Positions 15,354-26,800 of a stretch of 64,000 nt of DNA are shown piece after piece; the first letter of the stretch is position 1; each line of letters opens with the position of its first letter. Under the pieces are notes generated by a model. The model was not told the origin of the DNA. It worked only from the letters and a program-made list of their open reading frames with translations, and made no database searches. The position numbers were made by a program, and so were the translations under genes. The stretch lies in contig NZ_AP012326.1 of NCBI RefSeq assembly GCF_001042595.1, forward strand, positions 1,550,001 through 1,614,000, given 5' to 3'. This DNA comes from Bifidobacterium dentium JCM 1195 = DSM 20436 (GTDB lineage: Bacteria > Actinomycetota > Actinomycetes > Actinomycetales > Bifidobacteriaceae).

Positions 15354-17678
15354 CTATATCCTTCGCAAACGGGGTTCGGCTGAATCCTTGGCACCGGTGA
15401 TGCGATACACGTCGAACACGCCTTCGATCTTGCGTACTGCCGCAAGCAGGATGTTGAGATGCTGCGGATCGGCCATCTCAAAGCTGAACTGACTGGTCGC
15501 CACACGATCCGTACCGGTGGAAATCGAGCCGGAGATGATGTTCACGCCATGATCGGACAGCACACGCGTCACATCGCTCAACAGGTGCGGACGATCGAGC
15601 GCCTCCACCTGAATCTTGACCATGAACACGCCCTTAGTACTGGTCCACTGCACGTCGACCACACGTTCAGGCTGCCGCTTCTGCAAGTCCAACATGTTCT
15701 GGCAATCCACACGATGCACGGACACGCCCTGGTTACGTGTGATGAAACCGATGATCTTATCTCCCGGCACCGGCATGCAGCAACGTGCCAGTTTGACCCA
15801 GATGTCACCCACACCCTTGACGGAGATGCCCAGCGAACTGGTGGTGTTCTTCTTGTTGCGCTCGACCTGTTTGAGAGGCAGCGCCTCCTGCTCCACCTCT
15901 TCGTTGACCTCGTCGCTGCCGGCATCCTTCACCAGATGCGAAATCACGTTCTGCGTGGAAATCTGACCGTCGCCGATGGCCGCGAACACGGCATCCGCGT
16001 TGGCGAGATTGAGTTCGTCGGCGATGCCGACCAACGCTTCCGGAGTCAGCAACGTGGTAATCGGCAGATTGCGCTTGCGCATGGCTCGTGTCAGCTCGTC
16101 ACGGCCTTCTTCGATGGCTTCGGTACGCCGTTCCTTGCTGAACCATTGACGAATCTTGTTGCGGGCCTTCGGGCTTTTGGTGAAACTCAGCCAATCACGG
16201 GACGGCCCCGCGGTATCGGATTTGGAGGTCAGCACTTCGACGGTGTCGCCATTCTCCAGTTTGGTGTCCAACGGCACCAAGCGTCCGTTCACACGGGCGC
16301 CCATGGTGCGGTGGCCCACTTCGGTATGCACGGCGTAGGCGAAGTCAATCGGAGTGGCCTCGGCAGGCAACGACACGATCTTGCCCTTCGGCGTGAACAC
16401 GTAGACTTCCGCGGAGCCCAGATCTTCTTTCAAGGAGCCGAGGAATTCGTTGGAATCCGGAGTCTCGCTCGTCCAATCGGCAAGCTGCTGGATCCATTTG
16501 AGATTATCAGCCTCGGAAAGCTCCTGGTTCTCACCGCGCTTGCGGTCGGACTTATCCGGTGACGACAGGGCACGGCCCGCCTGACCGTTCTCCTTGTACT
16601 TCCAATGCGCCGCGATGCCGAATTCGGCGCGACGGTGCATATCCCAGGTTCGAATCTGAATTTCCACCGGCTTGCCGCCTGGGCCCACCACCGTAGTGTG
16701 CAGGCTCTGGTACATATTGAGCTTCGGCATGGCGATGTAATCCTTGAAACGGCCCGGAACGGGGTTCCAACGCGCATGCACGGCACCTAGCGCCGCATAA
16801 CAGTCCTGAATGGTGTCGACGATGATACGTACACCGACCAGATCGTAGATGTTGGCGAAATCATGGCCGCGCACGATCATTTTCTGGTAGATGGAGAAGT
16901 AGTCCTTTGGACGCCCGGTCACATAGGCCTTGATATGCTGCTCGTCGAGATCCTCATTGATCTCGGCGAGGATCTGCTTCAGATACACGTCACGCTGTCC
17001 GGCCCTGCGAGCCACCAATACCACGATCTCGTTATAGATCTTCGGGTAGAGCACCTTGAAGCTGAGCTCTTCCAGTTCGGTTTTGATGGCGTTCATGCCG
17101 AGCCTGTTCGCCAGCGGTGCATACACGTCGAGCGTTTCATGCGCCTTCTTCTGCGCATTGGATGGCTTGACGTAACGCCAAGTACGAGCGTTGTGCACGC
17201 GGTCGGCAAGCTTGACCACCAGAACACGCACGTCCCGGCTCATGGCCACCACCATCTTGCGGATGGTTTCGGCCTGTGCGGAATCCCCGTATTCCATTTT
17301 GGAAAGCTTGGTCACGCCATCAACGAGGCCCGACACGGTATCGCCGAACTCGGCACGGCACTCCTCAAGCGTGTAGTCGGTATCTTCGACCGTATCGTGC
17401 AACAGACCCGCCGCCACAACAATCGGTCCCATACCCAGATCGGCAAGAATCTGCGCGACGGCCAGCGGGTGGATGATGTAAGGCTCGCCGGACTTGCGCC
17501 GCTGCGTGCAATGCTGCTTGACGGCACGCTGATAGGCGCGCGCCAGAATACCCATATCCTCATCGGGATGGTGGTATTCGCACATCTTCAGAATCGGTTC
17601 AAGCGGATCAAGAGGATTCGTGCTGATCTCGCAACCCAACATGTGGGCCGAACGAACCTCGTTCTCATCGTCGCCCAT
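15354..17678 (-). CDS. rel: Bifunctional (p)ppGpp synthetase/hydrolase Rel
   Basis: This 774-residue ribosome-associated enzyme makes and degrades the alarmone (p)ppGpp. The order is HD hydrolase (GLLHDTVEDTDYT, ADRVHNARTW), synthetase (YVTGRPKDYFSIYQKM, MPKLNMYQSLHTTVVG, VEIQIRTWDMH), TGS (VYVFTPKGKIVSLPAEATPI), then a conserved-Cys region (KLARCCMPVPGD) and a C-terminal ACT domain (FMVKIQVEALDRPHLLSDVT). The HD motif is intact, so both activities are expected. GAGGAGG lies six bases before the ATG. It converges on the cyclophilin gene across the long hairpin. Confidence 0.96.
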   Translation of the reverse strand: MGDDENEVRSAHMLGCEISTNPLDPLEPILKMCEYHHPDEDMGILARAYQRAVKQHCTQRRKSGEPYIIHPLAVAQILADLGMGPIVVAAGLLHDTVEDTDYTLEECRAEFGDTVSGLVDGVTKLSKMEYGDSAQAETIRKMVVAMSRDVRVLVVKLADRVHNARTWRYVKPSNAQKKAHETLDVYAPLANRLGMNAIKTELEELSFKVLYPKIYNEIVVLVARRAGQRDVYLKQILAEINEDLDEQHIKAYVTGRPKDYFSIYQKMIVRGHDFANIYDLVGVRIIVDTIQDCYAALGAVHARWNPVPGRFKDYIAMPKLNMYQSLHTTVVGPGGKPVEIQIRTWDMHRRAEFGIAAHWKYKENGQAGRALSSPDKSDRKRGENQELSEADNLKWIQQLADWTSETPDSNEFLGSLKEDLGSAEVYVFTPKGKIVSLPAEATPIDFAYAVHTEVGHRTMGARVNGRLVPLDTKLENGDTVEVLTSKSDTAGPSRDWLSFTKSPKARNKIRQWFSKERRTEAIEEGRDELTRAMRKRNLPITTLLTPEALVGIADELNLANADAVFAAIGDGQISTQNVISHLVKDAGSDEVNEEVEQEALPLKQVERNKKNTTSSLGISVKGVGDIWVKLARCCMPVPGDKIIGFITRNQGVSVHRVDCQNMLDLQKRQPERVVDVQWTSTKGVFMVKIQVEALDRPHLLSDVTRVLSDHGVNIISGSISTGTDRVATSQFSFEMADPQHLNILLAAVRKIEGVFDVYRITGAKDSAEPRLRRI

Positions 17679-17783
17679 CTTCCACCTCCTCTTGCAATGC
17701 TCCCTATCCTACCCGTGCCGCACGGCATGACCGACGCATCCGACCGCGTGTTGTGCGGTCGGATGCATGCGTGGCGAACAGCC

Positions 17784-18260
17784 TCAGGAGGCCACGTCGG
17801 TCGAGCCGAAGCCGCGTTCGGCGCGATCCGAACCCGGCAACGACGCCGCCGGCACGAATCTCGCCTCGACATAGCGCTGGATCACCAATTGCGCGATGCG
17901 GTCCCCCGGCTGGAATGTCACGGTGTGTTCCGGATCGAGGTTGATCAGCGGAACCTTGATTTCACCACGGTAGCCGGCATCAATCGTGCCCGGGGCGTTG
18001 AGCACGGTGACGCCGCGCTTGACGGCGAGCCCCGAACGAGGGTGCACCAGGGCGACGTAGCCAGCCGGTAGCGCAATGGCCACGCCAGTAGGCACCAGCG
18101 CCCGCTGGAACGGCTCCAAGGTGACCTCCTCCGTCGTTTTGAGGTCCGCCCCGGCATCTCCGGCATGGGCATAATACAGTTCCGCAGGTTGGTCGGGATT
18201 CAGCGACTTTACCAGAACTTCGACGTTTTCCGGCTCGTTGTATGCTTCGTCGAATGCCAT
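17784..18260 (-). CDS. dut: dUTP diphosphatase
   Basis: The 158-residue enzyme converts dUTP to dUMP and pyrophosphate, keeping uracil out of DNA and supplying dTMP synthesis. All five trimeric-dUTPase motifs are visible: AGDAGADL, PRSGLAVKRG, NAPGTIDAGYRGEI, RIAQLVIQ and RAERGFGSTD. The start codon overlaps the stop of the DUF4193 gene (TGATG), so translation is coupled. Longer readings upstream lie within that gene and were rejected. Confidence 0.95.
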   Translation of the reverse strand: MAFDEAYNEPENVEVLVKSLNPDQPAELYYAHAGDAGADLKTTEEVTLEPFQRALVPTGVAIALPAGYVALVHPRSGLAVKRGVTVLNAPGTIDAGYRGEIKVPLINLDPEHTVTFQPGDRIAQLVIQRYVEARFVPAASLPGSDRAERGFGSTDVAS

Positions 18261-18553
18261 CAGGCAGCGCACTCCTGACAGACGGGCTGCCCATCCTCGG
18301 TGGTGTAGGCCAGCTGGCTGCGATGCTTCACCAGGAAGCATTCAGAACAGATGAATTCATCTCCCTGCATGGGAATGACGGTCACCGAAGCGTCTTCATT
18401 GCTCAGATCGGCGCCGGGCAACTCATAGTCCTCGGCAATGGCGTTCTCGTCATCGTCCATATCGTTGGAGGAATTCTGCGAGCTTTTGCCCAGAGCCTGG
18501 AGCGACTCCTCGTCCTCGTCCTTGTTACGCGGGGAATCATAATCCTGTGCCAT
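18260..18553 (-). CDS. DUF4193 family protein
   Basis: This is a 97-residue acidic protein typical of actinobacteria. The N-terminus is rich in Asp/Glu/Ser. The C-terminus has two CxxC pairs (FICSECFLVKHRSQLA and PVCQECAA), so a zinc-ribbon-like fold is likely. In actinobacteria the family often sits beside dut, as here. The function is not established. AAAGGA lies six bases before the ATG at 18553. An upstream ATG at 18571 would read through that site. Confidence 0.85.
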   Translation of the reverse strand: MAQDYDSPRNKDEDEESLQALGKSSQNSSNDMDDDENAIAEDYELPGADLSNEDASVTVIPMQGDEFICSECFLVKHRSQLAYTTEDGQPVCQECAA

Positions 18554-18704
18554 CGCGATTCCTTTCGTCATCTATGGTGCCTATGCGCCATAGAATACAT
18601 GACATTTACCCCGCATAGGATACACGATTCGAAATACTCGTAAAATCCGACACGTGCGGCACAATGGAAATATCTGATGCCCGAAGAAGGAAAGTGGTGC
18701 GCTC

Positions 18705-19724
18705 ATGCCTGAAAATCCGTTCGAGGAAGCCCGGTTCGATCATGTGGGGGAAACCGGTGAACTCGTCTTTGTTTCAGGTGCCGGAAAATTCGCCGTAAAG
18801 GTCGATGATGCGCTTGAGAGAGCCATTTTGGAGGCGAAACAGATTCGTTCCGAAGTACAACGGGAGCACCAGCCGCATACGTCCACAACGTTGCCGATCT
18901 CACAGATTCAGTCGCTGATTCGCGCCGGTGCCGATCCCGCGCGAGTCGCGGAACGATACGCTTTGAGCGAGGCTCTTGTTCGGCGTTTCTCGGCCGCGGT
19001 CGAAACGGAAAAGCAGTATGCCATCGAGCAGTTCCTCGCCGTGCCGGCACCGAAGGAGAGCCGCGTACGCACGCTTTCCGAGCTCATCGAACGCACGTTC
19101 GCAGCGGCCCGCGTCCGTTTGGAGGACGTGACTTGGAAGGCTACGCGACGCGGTCTGGAGCCATGGAAAATCACCGCGCAATTCACATCCAACGGCCGCA
19201 CCATCCGTGCCGAATGGACATGGAACATGCACGACAACGCCGTGACTTGCCTCAATGCAACCGCCAAGAAACTCATCGGCGAACAGGACACGCCTAAAAC
19301 GGGAGGCGCCGAAGATCATACGGTGGATGAGGATTTTCTGGCATCGTTGAATCTGCCTGGCAATTCCGCGCGCTCCGCCCGCATCGAACAGACCGTCTCA
19401 GCCTGGAACACGCCTGAGCCGACCATGCCAGCCGCCCGGCCGAAATCAGCCGCTCCCTCCGTGCCGTTGTCCCCCATCGATTCGAGCACGATCGCAACGA
19501 CCCCGCCGATTCCCGAAGGAGTCGGCGCCGTGCCGATGCCGCAGTCCCCGAGCGAATCCGACATGCAGGCGCAGCCCGAACAGGACTCGCCGCAGACGAA
19601 GGGCGAAACATCGTCCCACACGGCTTCGACGCCTGACGAACATGGCCAAGGCGCCACGAAGGCGAAACGTCGTGCCGGACGTTCCGCAGTGCCCAGCTGG
19701 GATGAGATTCTGTTCGGCGACTGA
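18705..19724 (+). CDS. sepH: Septation protein SepH (DUF3071)
   Basis: The 339-residue protein has the N-terminal DUF3071 domain (EEARFDHVGETGELVFVSG, FAVKVDDALERAIL) with a helix-turn-helix-like segment (ADPARVAERYALSEALVRRF). A low-complexity Pro/Ser tail follows and ends in VPSWDEILFG, a short conserved C-terminal motif. In Streptomyces and mycobacteria SepH binds FtsZ and promotes its assembly at division sites. It stands alone on the plus strand, divergent from dut-DUF4193 and converging on the phosphodiesterase gene. GAAGGAAAG precedes the ATG. Confidence 0.85.
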   Translation: MPENPFEEARFDHVGETGELVFVSGAGKFAVKVDDALERAILEAKQIRSEVQREHQPHTSTTLPISQIQSLIRAGADPARVAERYALSEALVRRFSAAVETEKQYAIEQFLAVPAPKESRVRTLSELIERTFAAARVRLEDVTWKATRRGLEPWKITAQFTSNGRTIRAEWTWNMHDNAVTCLNATAKKLIGEQDTPKTGGAEDHTVDEDFLASLNLPGNSARSARIEQTVSAWNTPEPTMPAARPKSAAPSVPLSPIDSSTIATTPPIPEGVGAVPMPQSPSESDMQAQPEQDSPQTKGETSSHTASTPDEHGQGATKAKRRAGRSAVPSWDEILFGD

Positions 19725-19739
19725 CCTTGCGGCACGCTG

Positions 19740-20978
19740 CTAGGCTATGTCGATCAGACAGGGAATGTCCGATTCCAGCATGGTCAGCGATCCGTGCACG
19801 CTAGGCAGGTGCGTCGCTTTCTCGGCCTGCGTCCGTGAGTCGACGATGGTCACGGATTGTGCGGCCGACACGATGACATCACCCAACATCGGTTCCACAT
19901 ACGGTTCGACCGGCCCGTACACGCCTTGTGCAATCGCCTCGGCACGCGTGCGCACCTGCGCCCGCTCCTCTAGGAAATCACGCCATCTCATGGCGATGTC
20001 CTCAGGGTTCTCGCCATGTTCGGCATAGAGCATCACGCAACGTGGTTCGCCGCCGATACTCGCCACACCTTGGGATAGCCGGGGCTCCCCGGCTATGTCG
20101 ATGCGTTGTTGCGGATCAGCGGTGATCATGCCATGATCCGCGACGACAACGATCAGCGTCCCTTTGGGAAGGCTGCGTCTGAGCAGCCCAAGCTGACCGT
20201 CCACACGTTCGAAGGCCCCAATCCACTTGTCGGAATCCCAACCATAGTTATGGCCGACCTTGTCGGTATCACGCAGATAGACATAGGTCAATCCCGGCCT
20301 TCGTGCGGCCCTTGCGGCAACCGCGATCCTCGTGCGCGGATCCGTATTGGAGATGTAGTCGGTACCACGCAATGAAGACTGCGTCAACGCCGAGAACGCG
20401 AATTTAGGCAATCCGGAACTAGTGACGCGTACACCCTGTTCGGCAAGACGCTCGAATACCGTGGGCTGGCGTTGCAGATCAAGTGGGGCCATCGCGTTTT
20501 TGAATGATATCAGCTGGCAGATTTCACCATTGTTCGGATTCAGCTGCGTATATCCGGTCATGCCGGTCAATCCGGGGCATGTGCCGGTACCGAACGAGGC
20601 CATGGCGGCCACCGTGGTGCTTGGCATGCAGGTAGCAATCGGGCGTTGGTTGACGGAATCGTTCATCAGTGAACGGAGGTATGGCGCATGGCCGAGTCTC
20701 ATATTGAGATTCCAGTAGCCAAGACCGTCAACCAGCACGATGACCGCCGATCGCGCATCGGGAAGCCCCAACACGGTCTGCAGGGAGAGCGGATCCCGAT
20801 GAATCGCGGTCGGGATTGGATGGCCAAGGGCTGCGGAAATCGCCGGCAGCACCGCCGAAAGATGCAGCGCTCCCCCGCGTTCGCCCATTTTCGCCGACCT
20901 GCCGTCGCCGTATCGCGCGGGCGAGGTCATGGAAAGCAGCTCCTGCATATGCGGCACTTCAATACTCATGTCTTCCAT
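19740..20978 (-). CDS. Alkaline-phosphatase-superfamily nucleotide pyrophosphatase/phosphodiesterase
   Basis: The 412-residue protein belongs to the type I phosphodiesterase/nucleotide pyrophosphatase group. VIVLVDGLGYWNL provides the first metal Asp. CMPSTTVAAMASFGTG contains the nucleophile Thr/Ser. YVYLRDTDKVGHNYG and VVVADHGM carry later metal ligands. It hydrolyses phosphodiester or pyrophosphate bonds; the substrate is unknown. No signal peptide is evident. An ATG at 20969 is an alternative start. Its stop lies 15 bases from the sepH stop. Confidence 0.85.
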   Translation of the reverse strand: MEDMSIEVPHMQELLSMTSPARYGDGRSAKMGERGGALHLSAVLPAISAALGHPIPTAIHRDPLSLQTVLGLPDARSAVIVLVDGLGYWNLNMRLGHAPYLRSLMNDSVNQRPIATCMPSTTVAAMASFGTGTCPGLTGMTGYTQLNPNNGEICQLISFKNAMAPLDLQRQPTVFERLAEQGVRVTSSGLPKFAFSALTQSSLRGTDYISNTDPRTRIAVAARAARRPGLTYVYLRDTDKVGHNYGWDSDKWIGAFERVDGQLGLLRRSLPKGTLIVVVADHGMITADPQQRIDIAGEPRLSQGVASIGGEPRCVMLYAEHGENPEDIAMRWRDFLEERAQVRTRAEAIAQGVYGPVEPYVEPMLGDVIVSAAQSVTIVDSRTQAEKATHLPSVHGSLTMLESDIPCLIDIA

Positions 20979-21156
20979 TCAATCACCGCGTCGCGTCAGA
21001 AGCCGGCATATCGGGATCGTATGGACGTTCACCGAACGCGAAATCATCACGCTTTCGGCAGGACCGCATGCATTGCGATGCATGGAATTCGACATTACCG
21101 GCTGGTAATATGGGCAGGTTGATTACCGTCCGACGACTGTGAGGGAGAATCACTGC

Positions 21157-23850
21157 ATGGTATCGCACCGCAAACCGGCACAACCCGCTTTCGACCCGCG
21201 TACGGTCAAGGAGCACATCGTCGAGACGCCTCTGAACGAGGAAATGAGCAAGTCGTTCCTCGAGTATGCATACTCAGTGATCTATGCGCGTGCACTGCCT
21301 GACGCCAGGGACGGTCTCAAGCCCGTGCAACGCCGCATCATCTACCAGATGGGCCAGATGAATCTCTCTCCCGACCGCCCATATATGAAATCGGCACGTG
21401 TGGTCGGCGAGGTGATGGGCAAGCTCCATCCGCATGGTGATTCCGCAATCTACGAGGCCATGGTGCGTCTCGCCCAACCGTTCGCGATGCGTCTGCCCTT
21501 GGTGGATGGCCACGGCAATTTCGGTTCCCTTGATGACGGGCCGGCGGCATCCCGCTACACCGAAGCGCGTATGGCACAGGCCGCACTCGGCATGAACGCG
21601 GACATCGCCGAGGACACCGTCGATTTCACCCCCAACTATGACAACAAGCTTCAAGAGCCGACCGTTCTGCCCTCGGCCATTCCGAATCTGCTGGTCAATG
21701 GCGGTTCCGGCATCGCGGTCGGCATGGCCACGAACATGGCCACGCATAATCTCGGCGAAGTCGTGGCGGCGGCCAAGCATCTGATGCGTCACCCCGATGC
21801 CACGTTGGAGGATCTGATGAGGTATGTGCCAGGTCCGGATTGGCCAAGCGGCGGCGTAATCGTGGGGCGGAGCGGCATTCGCGAGGCATATGAGAGCGGC
21901 CGTGGCGCACTGACCACCCGTTCGGTGACGCATATCGAAAACGTGACGGCACGCAAGAAGGCCATTGTCGTGACGGAACTGCCGTTCATGGTGGGACCGG
22001 AACGTGTGTTGGAGCGTATTTCCGAAGGTGTGAAGAATCGCAAGCTGGAGGGCATTTCCGGTGCGATCGACCTGACGGATCGACATAACGGCACACGGTT
22101 GGTCATCGAGATCAAGACCGGTTTCGATCCAAATGCCGTGTTGGCACAGCTGTTCAGGCACACGCCCCTGCAAGACAATTTCACCATCAACAACGTAGCT
22201 CTGGTCAACGGTCGTCCGCACACCATGGGATTGAAGGAAATGCTCAAGGTGTGGGTGGATCATCGTCGTGTGGTGATTCGCCGCCGTAGCGAATTCCGCA
22301 GACGGAAGGCGTTGGAGCGCCTGCATCTGGTCGAAGGCCTGCTGTTGGCCATGGTCGATATCGACGAGGTCATTCAGGTGATTCGGTCCTCCGATGACGC
22401 CGAGGCCGCAAAAACCAGACTGATTGCCGTATTCGATTTGGACGACATTCAGGCGCAGTACATTCTCGACTTGCGTCTGCGCCGCCTGACGAAGATGAGC
22501 CGTATCGAACTTGAGGCCGAACGCGACGATCTGAAGCAACGCATCGAAGAGCTGGAGCGCATCCTCGCCTCCGACGAAGCCTTGGACGGTGTGGTGATCG
22601 ATGAGATGGACGAGGCCGTCGCCGCATATGGCACACCACGACGTACCGTGCTGTTGGACGAGGATGCCGACGGCGGTCTGGTACCGGTGACCGCGCATGG
22701 CGATGATGGTGTTTCCGCCACCGCGCTGGCTGCCGCCCGCACCGCCGCGACCGTGTCTTCGGCAGCCGCCGACGTGGCCGCCGCCGCGAAAGCCGCGAAA
22801 AAAGCCGGCGAGGATAATGCGACCGCGACCGCCTTGCAGATCGATGACGAACCCTGTGCAGTGATGCTGAGCGCCACCGGTCTGATCGCTCGCACCCATG
22901 AGGATGCCGTGGAACGTTGGGAAAACCGTTCCGGCTCGGATGCGCGAACCAAGGATGACCAGATCGTTTCGATCTTCCGCACGACCACGCGCTCCTCATA
23001 CGGGCTGATCACTTCCGCAGGTCGCCTGGTGTTGGCGCATGTGGTCGAGTTGCCGGCCGTCGCCCCGGACGGCCCGTTGAACGTTTCCGGCGGCGTGAAA
23101 GCCGAGGAATTGCTAGGCATGACGGAAAACACCGATCCGATTCGCGGCGAACGTGTAATCGCCGCCATCGCAATGCCCTCCGTGGACGATGCCGGCAAGG
23201 ATGGCGATGGCGCCGAACCTGCTCCGCTGGCGCTGGGTACGCGCAACGGTGTGGTCAAACGCTGGAATCGCGAGTCACCAACCACCATGGATTCCTGGAG
23301 CGTCATCGACCTGAAGGACGGTGATGAGGTTCTGGCCGCGGCCGAAGCGCGGGATGGGGATCGTCTGGTGTTCGTATCCACGGATTCCTCGCTGCTGACA
23401 TTCGAGGCGAAGAACGTGCGACCACAGGGCCGTACCGCCGGTGGCATGGCGGGCATTCGTTTGGCCACCGGCTGCTCGGTCGCCGCATTCGCCGTGGTTC
23501 CGACCGAAAAGGTCGCTTGGACGTATGACGAAGGCGAGAATGGTCTGTTCTCCGCTTCCGGCGCCGTGGTGCTGACCGTCGCTGGTGATTCCGAGGCGTT
23601 GCCGGGTACGGAGAACGGCGCGGCGAAGGTCACGCCGTTGGAGATGTACCCGACCAAGGGCCGAGGCACTGGTGGCGTACGTTCGCAACGGTTCCTGAAA
23701 GGTCAGAATACGCTGATCTTCGCTTTCGTGGGTGCATATCCGATTCATGCCTCCACAGAGGGTGGCTCCGGTGTGGAGTTGCCCAAACCCGACATGCGTC
23801 GCGACGGCTCCGGTACGGATATGGCCGCCCCCATCGCCGTTGCCGGTTGA
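21157..23850 (+). CDS. parC: DNA topoisomerase IV subunit A (ParC-like)
   Basis: The 897-residue type IIA topoisomerase A subunit breaks and rejoins DNA to separate daughter chromosomes. The catalytic tyrosine is in [13 protein letters not shown] (Tyr134 from this start). The quinolone region reads [17 protein letters not shown], with YEA as in ParC rather than YDT as in GyrA. A C-terminal beta-pinwheel follows, and an unusual Ala/Asp-rich linker occurs near residues 500-560. GAGGGAGA eight bases before the ATG at 21157 favours this start over GTG at 21139. Its partner ParE is about 9 kb away. The stop is three bases from that of lhr, with no space for a terminator. Confidence 0.9.
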   Translation: MVSHRKPAQPAFDPRTVKEHIVETPLNEEMSKSFLEYAYSVIYARALPDARDGLKPVQRRIIYQMGQMNLSPDRPYMKSARVVGEVMGKLHPHGDSAIYEAMVRLAQPFAMRLPLVDGHGNFGSLDDGPAASRYTEARMAQAALGMNADIAEDTVDFTPNYDNKLQEPTVLPSAIPNLLVNGGSGIAVGMATNMATHNLGEVVAAAKHLMRHPDATLEDLMRYVPGPDWPSGGVIVGRSGIREAYESGRGALTTRSVTHIENVTARKKAIVVTELPFMVGPERVLERISEGVKNRKLEGISGAIDLTDRHNGTRLVIEIKTGFDPNAVLAQLFRHTPLQDNFTINNVALVNGRPHTMGLKEMLKVWVDHRRVVIRRRSEFRRRKALERLHLVEGLLLAMVDIDEVIQVIRSSDDAEAAKTRLIAVFDLDDIQAQYILDLRLRRLTKMSRIELEAERDDLKQRIEELERILASDEALDGVVIDEMDEAVAAYGTPRRTVLLDEDADGGLVPVTAHGDDGVSATALAAARTAATVSSAAADVAAAAKAAKKAGEDNATATALQIDDEPCAVMLSATGLIARTHEDAVERWENRSGSDARTKDDQIVSIFRTTTRSSYGLITSAGRLVLAHVVELPAVAPDGPLNVSGGVKAEELLGMTENTDPIRGERVIAAIAMPSVDDAGKDGDGAEPAPLALGTRNGVVKRWNRESPTTMDSWSVIDLKDGDEVLAAAEARDGDRLVFVSTDSSLLTFEAKNVRPQGRTAGGMAGIRLATGCSVAAFAVVPTEKVAWTYDEGENGLFSASGAVVLTVAGDSEALPGTENGAAKVTPLEMYPTKGRGTGGVRSQRFLKGQNTLIFAFVGAYPIHASTEGGSGVELPKPDMRRDGSGTDMAAPIAVAG

Positions 23851-23853
23851 TCG

Positions 23854-26800
23854 TCAGCGATAGAGTTTCATGCCTTGCGGGCTTTCCGTGAAGCCTGCGG
23901 CATGGAGCAGCCGCATGTATTTGTTGCGTTGTTTCAGCGATATGCCGTTCATCTCGTTGAAGCTGATGCTACCGCCGGACTGACGCTGCAGCGCGTAGAC
24001 GAGTTCCGAACAGGCCTGGCGCAAGGTGCCTTCGGCATCGGTAAACGCCATGATCCTATGGCTTTTCGGCACGGCGAACAGCACAGGCTCACCCTGCTTG
24101 AATACGACGATCGACCCCGTTCTGCGTGCCGGCTTCGCACCACGCGAGCCATCAGCCTTCTCGGTTTTCGTCGGCTCAAGTTCAGGCCATGCGATTGCCG
24201 CGCCCGTAAGGCTCGCGGGATCGGTCACCTCAAGCGCCACACAGGATTGGCTATGCCACTGGTTTTCACTGCGCAACGCGTCCACGGTATCGTGACCGGC
24301 GAATTGCGCCGCACCGAAGCCATCTACGAACAGGCCCCGCACCAGCATGCCGTGCTCTTCCATACGTTTCAGAACGGGATACAGCCTTGAAAATCCGCCG
24401 GCAATTCGGTCTTTATCGATGAGTGGGGCCGCGATGACGCCGTATCGATCCAGCAATGATTCGATCCGCGCTATTTCACGTTCCTCCATGCCACCGTTCG
24501 ATGTCGCCGTTCCGTTTTCGATCGGCCTTGGCGCGACGACCGCGGACCACAATCCGCCCAGTGTCATCGGCACCGCAGTATGCATGCGTACTCGCCTGCG
24601 TAAGGTGGCCTTTGGCGCACGTGCGATTCCGGAACCTTGCATCAATGCCCGTACGGGAGCAAAAGAGCTGTTGGTCACCCTGCCCTGCCATACGAGTGAC
24701 CAAAGCGCTTCCTCGAATTGGCTTTCGCCCCATGCGGGAACGATGATTTCGCCCGTGGTTTCGTCCACTTGCGCCTCGGCATGCCGCTCCCACACCGATT
24801 TGGCGGTCGCCGACAACTGTGACGCATGGAAGGCGCCACCATCCTGCAATGCCGTGATGATGGCCTGCGGTACGGTCAGGGCCTCATCGTCTTCGGCTGT
24901 ATCCGATGCGACCGTTTCGGAGACCAGCGGCGAATCGGCCGGATAGAATGCGATGTTTCCGACCTCCTTGGCGGCCGTGTCGCCGGCCCCTTCGCCAACC
25001 CAGATCACGTCGCCGGAGGCTATCAGCTCATCAAGCATGGAAGGATGATATCCGCGCACTCTCGTCGAAAACACGGAGGACTCCCAGATCTGGGCGGCCA
25101 AAGACACACCTTCGAGCTGTTCGATGACACGCATCAGACCGTCAATGCCCTCATAGCGTTCACCGCCGACCGGACCGACTCCCTGACGGTCAAGCAGGAA
25201 AGCCTGGTAGGTCTGCGGGCTGACCGGTTTGATGGCGTTACGCGCCTTGGCAAGGGACCTAGAGCGGATACGGCGAAAGACGTCCCTATGCAGCCACTGC
25301 TGCGACGACGTTCCATAATCGGTTTCGCCAATGGTTCCCGCGCGAGGAGACGAAGAGTGCGCAATCGGCGAACGAACATCAGCGGAGTCGGAATCCGTCA
25401 ATGCGGCATCAGCCAATGCCTCGGCATCAGCGAAGTGGCCTGTAAGCAGATCCCCCTTGGCATGAAGCATATCGAGGGCACGCACAGCCTGAACGGCATC
25501 GATGTCCAGATCGGCAATCATCCGGTCCGCGACAAATGGACCATGCGTTTTGGCATAGCGGGTCACTCGACCGGTAACGTCGCCTTTATCCAGATCGTTC
25601 CAGAAGGTCTTTTCGGCTAACTCGTGCGCAACCTGTCTGATTACGTCGGCATCCAGTACGGTGGACATGTCGGTGCCGCCAAGCAGACGTTCCAGCACCT
25701 CTGGATCCATGGACAGCAATCGCGTGCTGCGCTCGGCCTGCGGCACGTCGTATTGGTACATGACCGCACCCACGAATCCGAAAAGCATGCTTTCCGCGAA
25801 TGGCGACGGCGTTTCAGTGGTCACATCGCTCAGTGCGATCGTTGCGGAGTTCAGTCCGGTCATGATTCGCCGCAACGCCGGCAGGTCGTACACATCCTGC
25901 AGGCATTCGCGCGCGGTCTCCAGCAGTAGCGGGAAGTTCTGACGTGCACGGGCCGCGTTAAGCAGTTGGGCGGCACGCAGTCGTTGCTGCCAAAGCGGCA
26001 CGCGCCTGCCGGGATCAGTGCGTGGCAGGAACAGCGAGCGCGCCGCGCATTCACGGAATCGTGCCGAATACAGCACGCTTTCGCCGACTTGCGCTTCGAT
26101 GATGCGGTGTAGATCGTCGAGATCGAATAACACCAGTTCACGGATCGGCAGGGCACCATCGACATCCGGCAGGCGGATGATGATGCCGTCATCGGCCGCA
26201 TACACCTGCCCATCGAACCCATATCGCTGCCTGATGCGCGTGGTGATGGCCATGGCCCACGGCTCGTGTACGCGTCTTCCGTATGGCGAATGGATGATAA
26301 TGCGCCAGTCGCCCTCTTCGTCCCTGCAACGTTCGATGACCAGTTCACGGTCATTCGGGATTATGCCGGTGATGGCACGTTGCTCTTCGAGCAGGTCGGC
26401 CAGATTCCCGATGGCGTTGTCATCGAGTCCGTCACGGCGCAGTCGCGCGATGATCCTCGCATCGAAGCGTGATTCGACATCGACACCGTCAACGTTCGCA
26501 TGCCTGAAGTTTTCAGCCGTCCGTGCGCGCAGTCCTTGGGAGATCTCACGGAGGAACCGGCCTTGGGCGAGACCGAAGCCATAGTCCCGCCCATCACCTT
26601 CGCCATGCCAGAACGGTAGCCGCGCGGTACGCCCGGGAGCAGGAACCACCACCACACGATCACGCGTGATCTCCTGAATCTGCCATGTGGAGGTACCCAA
26701 GGTGATCACGTCGCCTTCGCGTGACTCATAGACCATCTCTTCGTCAAGCTCGCCTACCCTCCGCGGGCCGGGACCGCAGTCCGTTTCGGGAAGCACCACG

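Noticed and set aside
21274..22899. 541-residue minus-strand open frame
   Set aside because: It is antisense to parC; His/Gly/Val-rich shadow with no domain.
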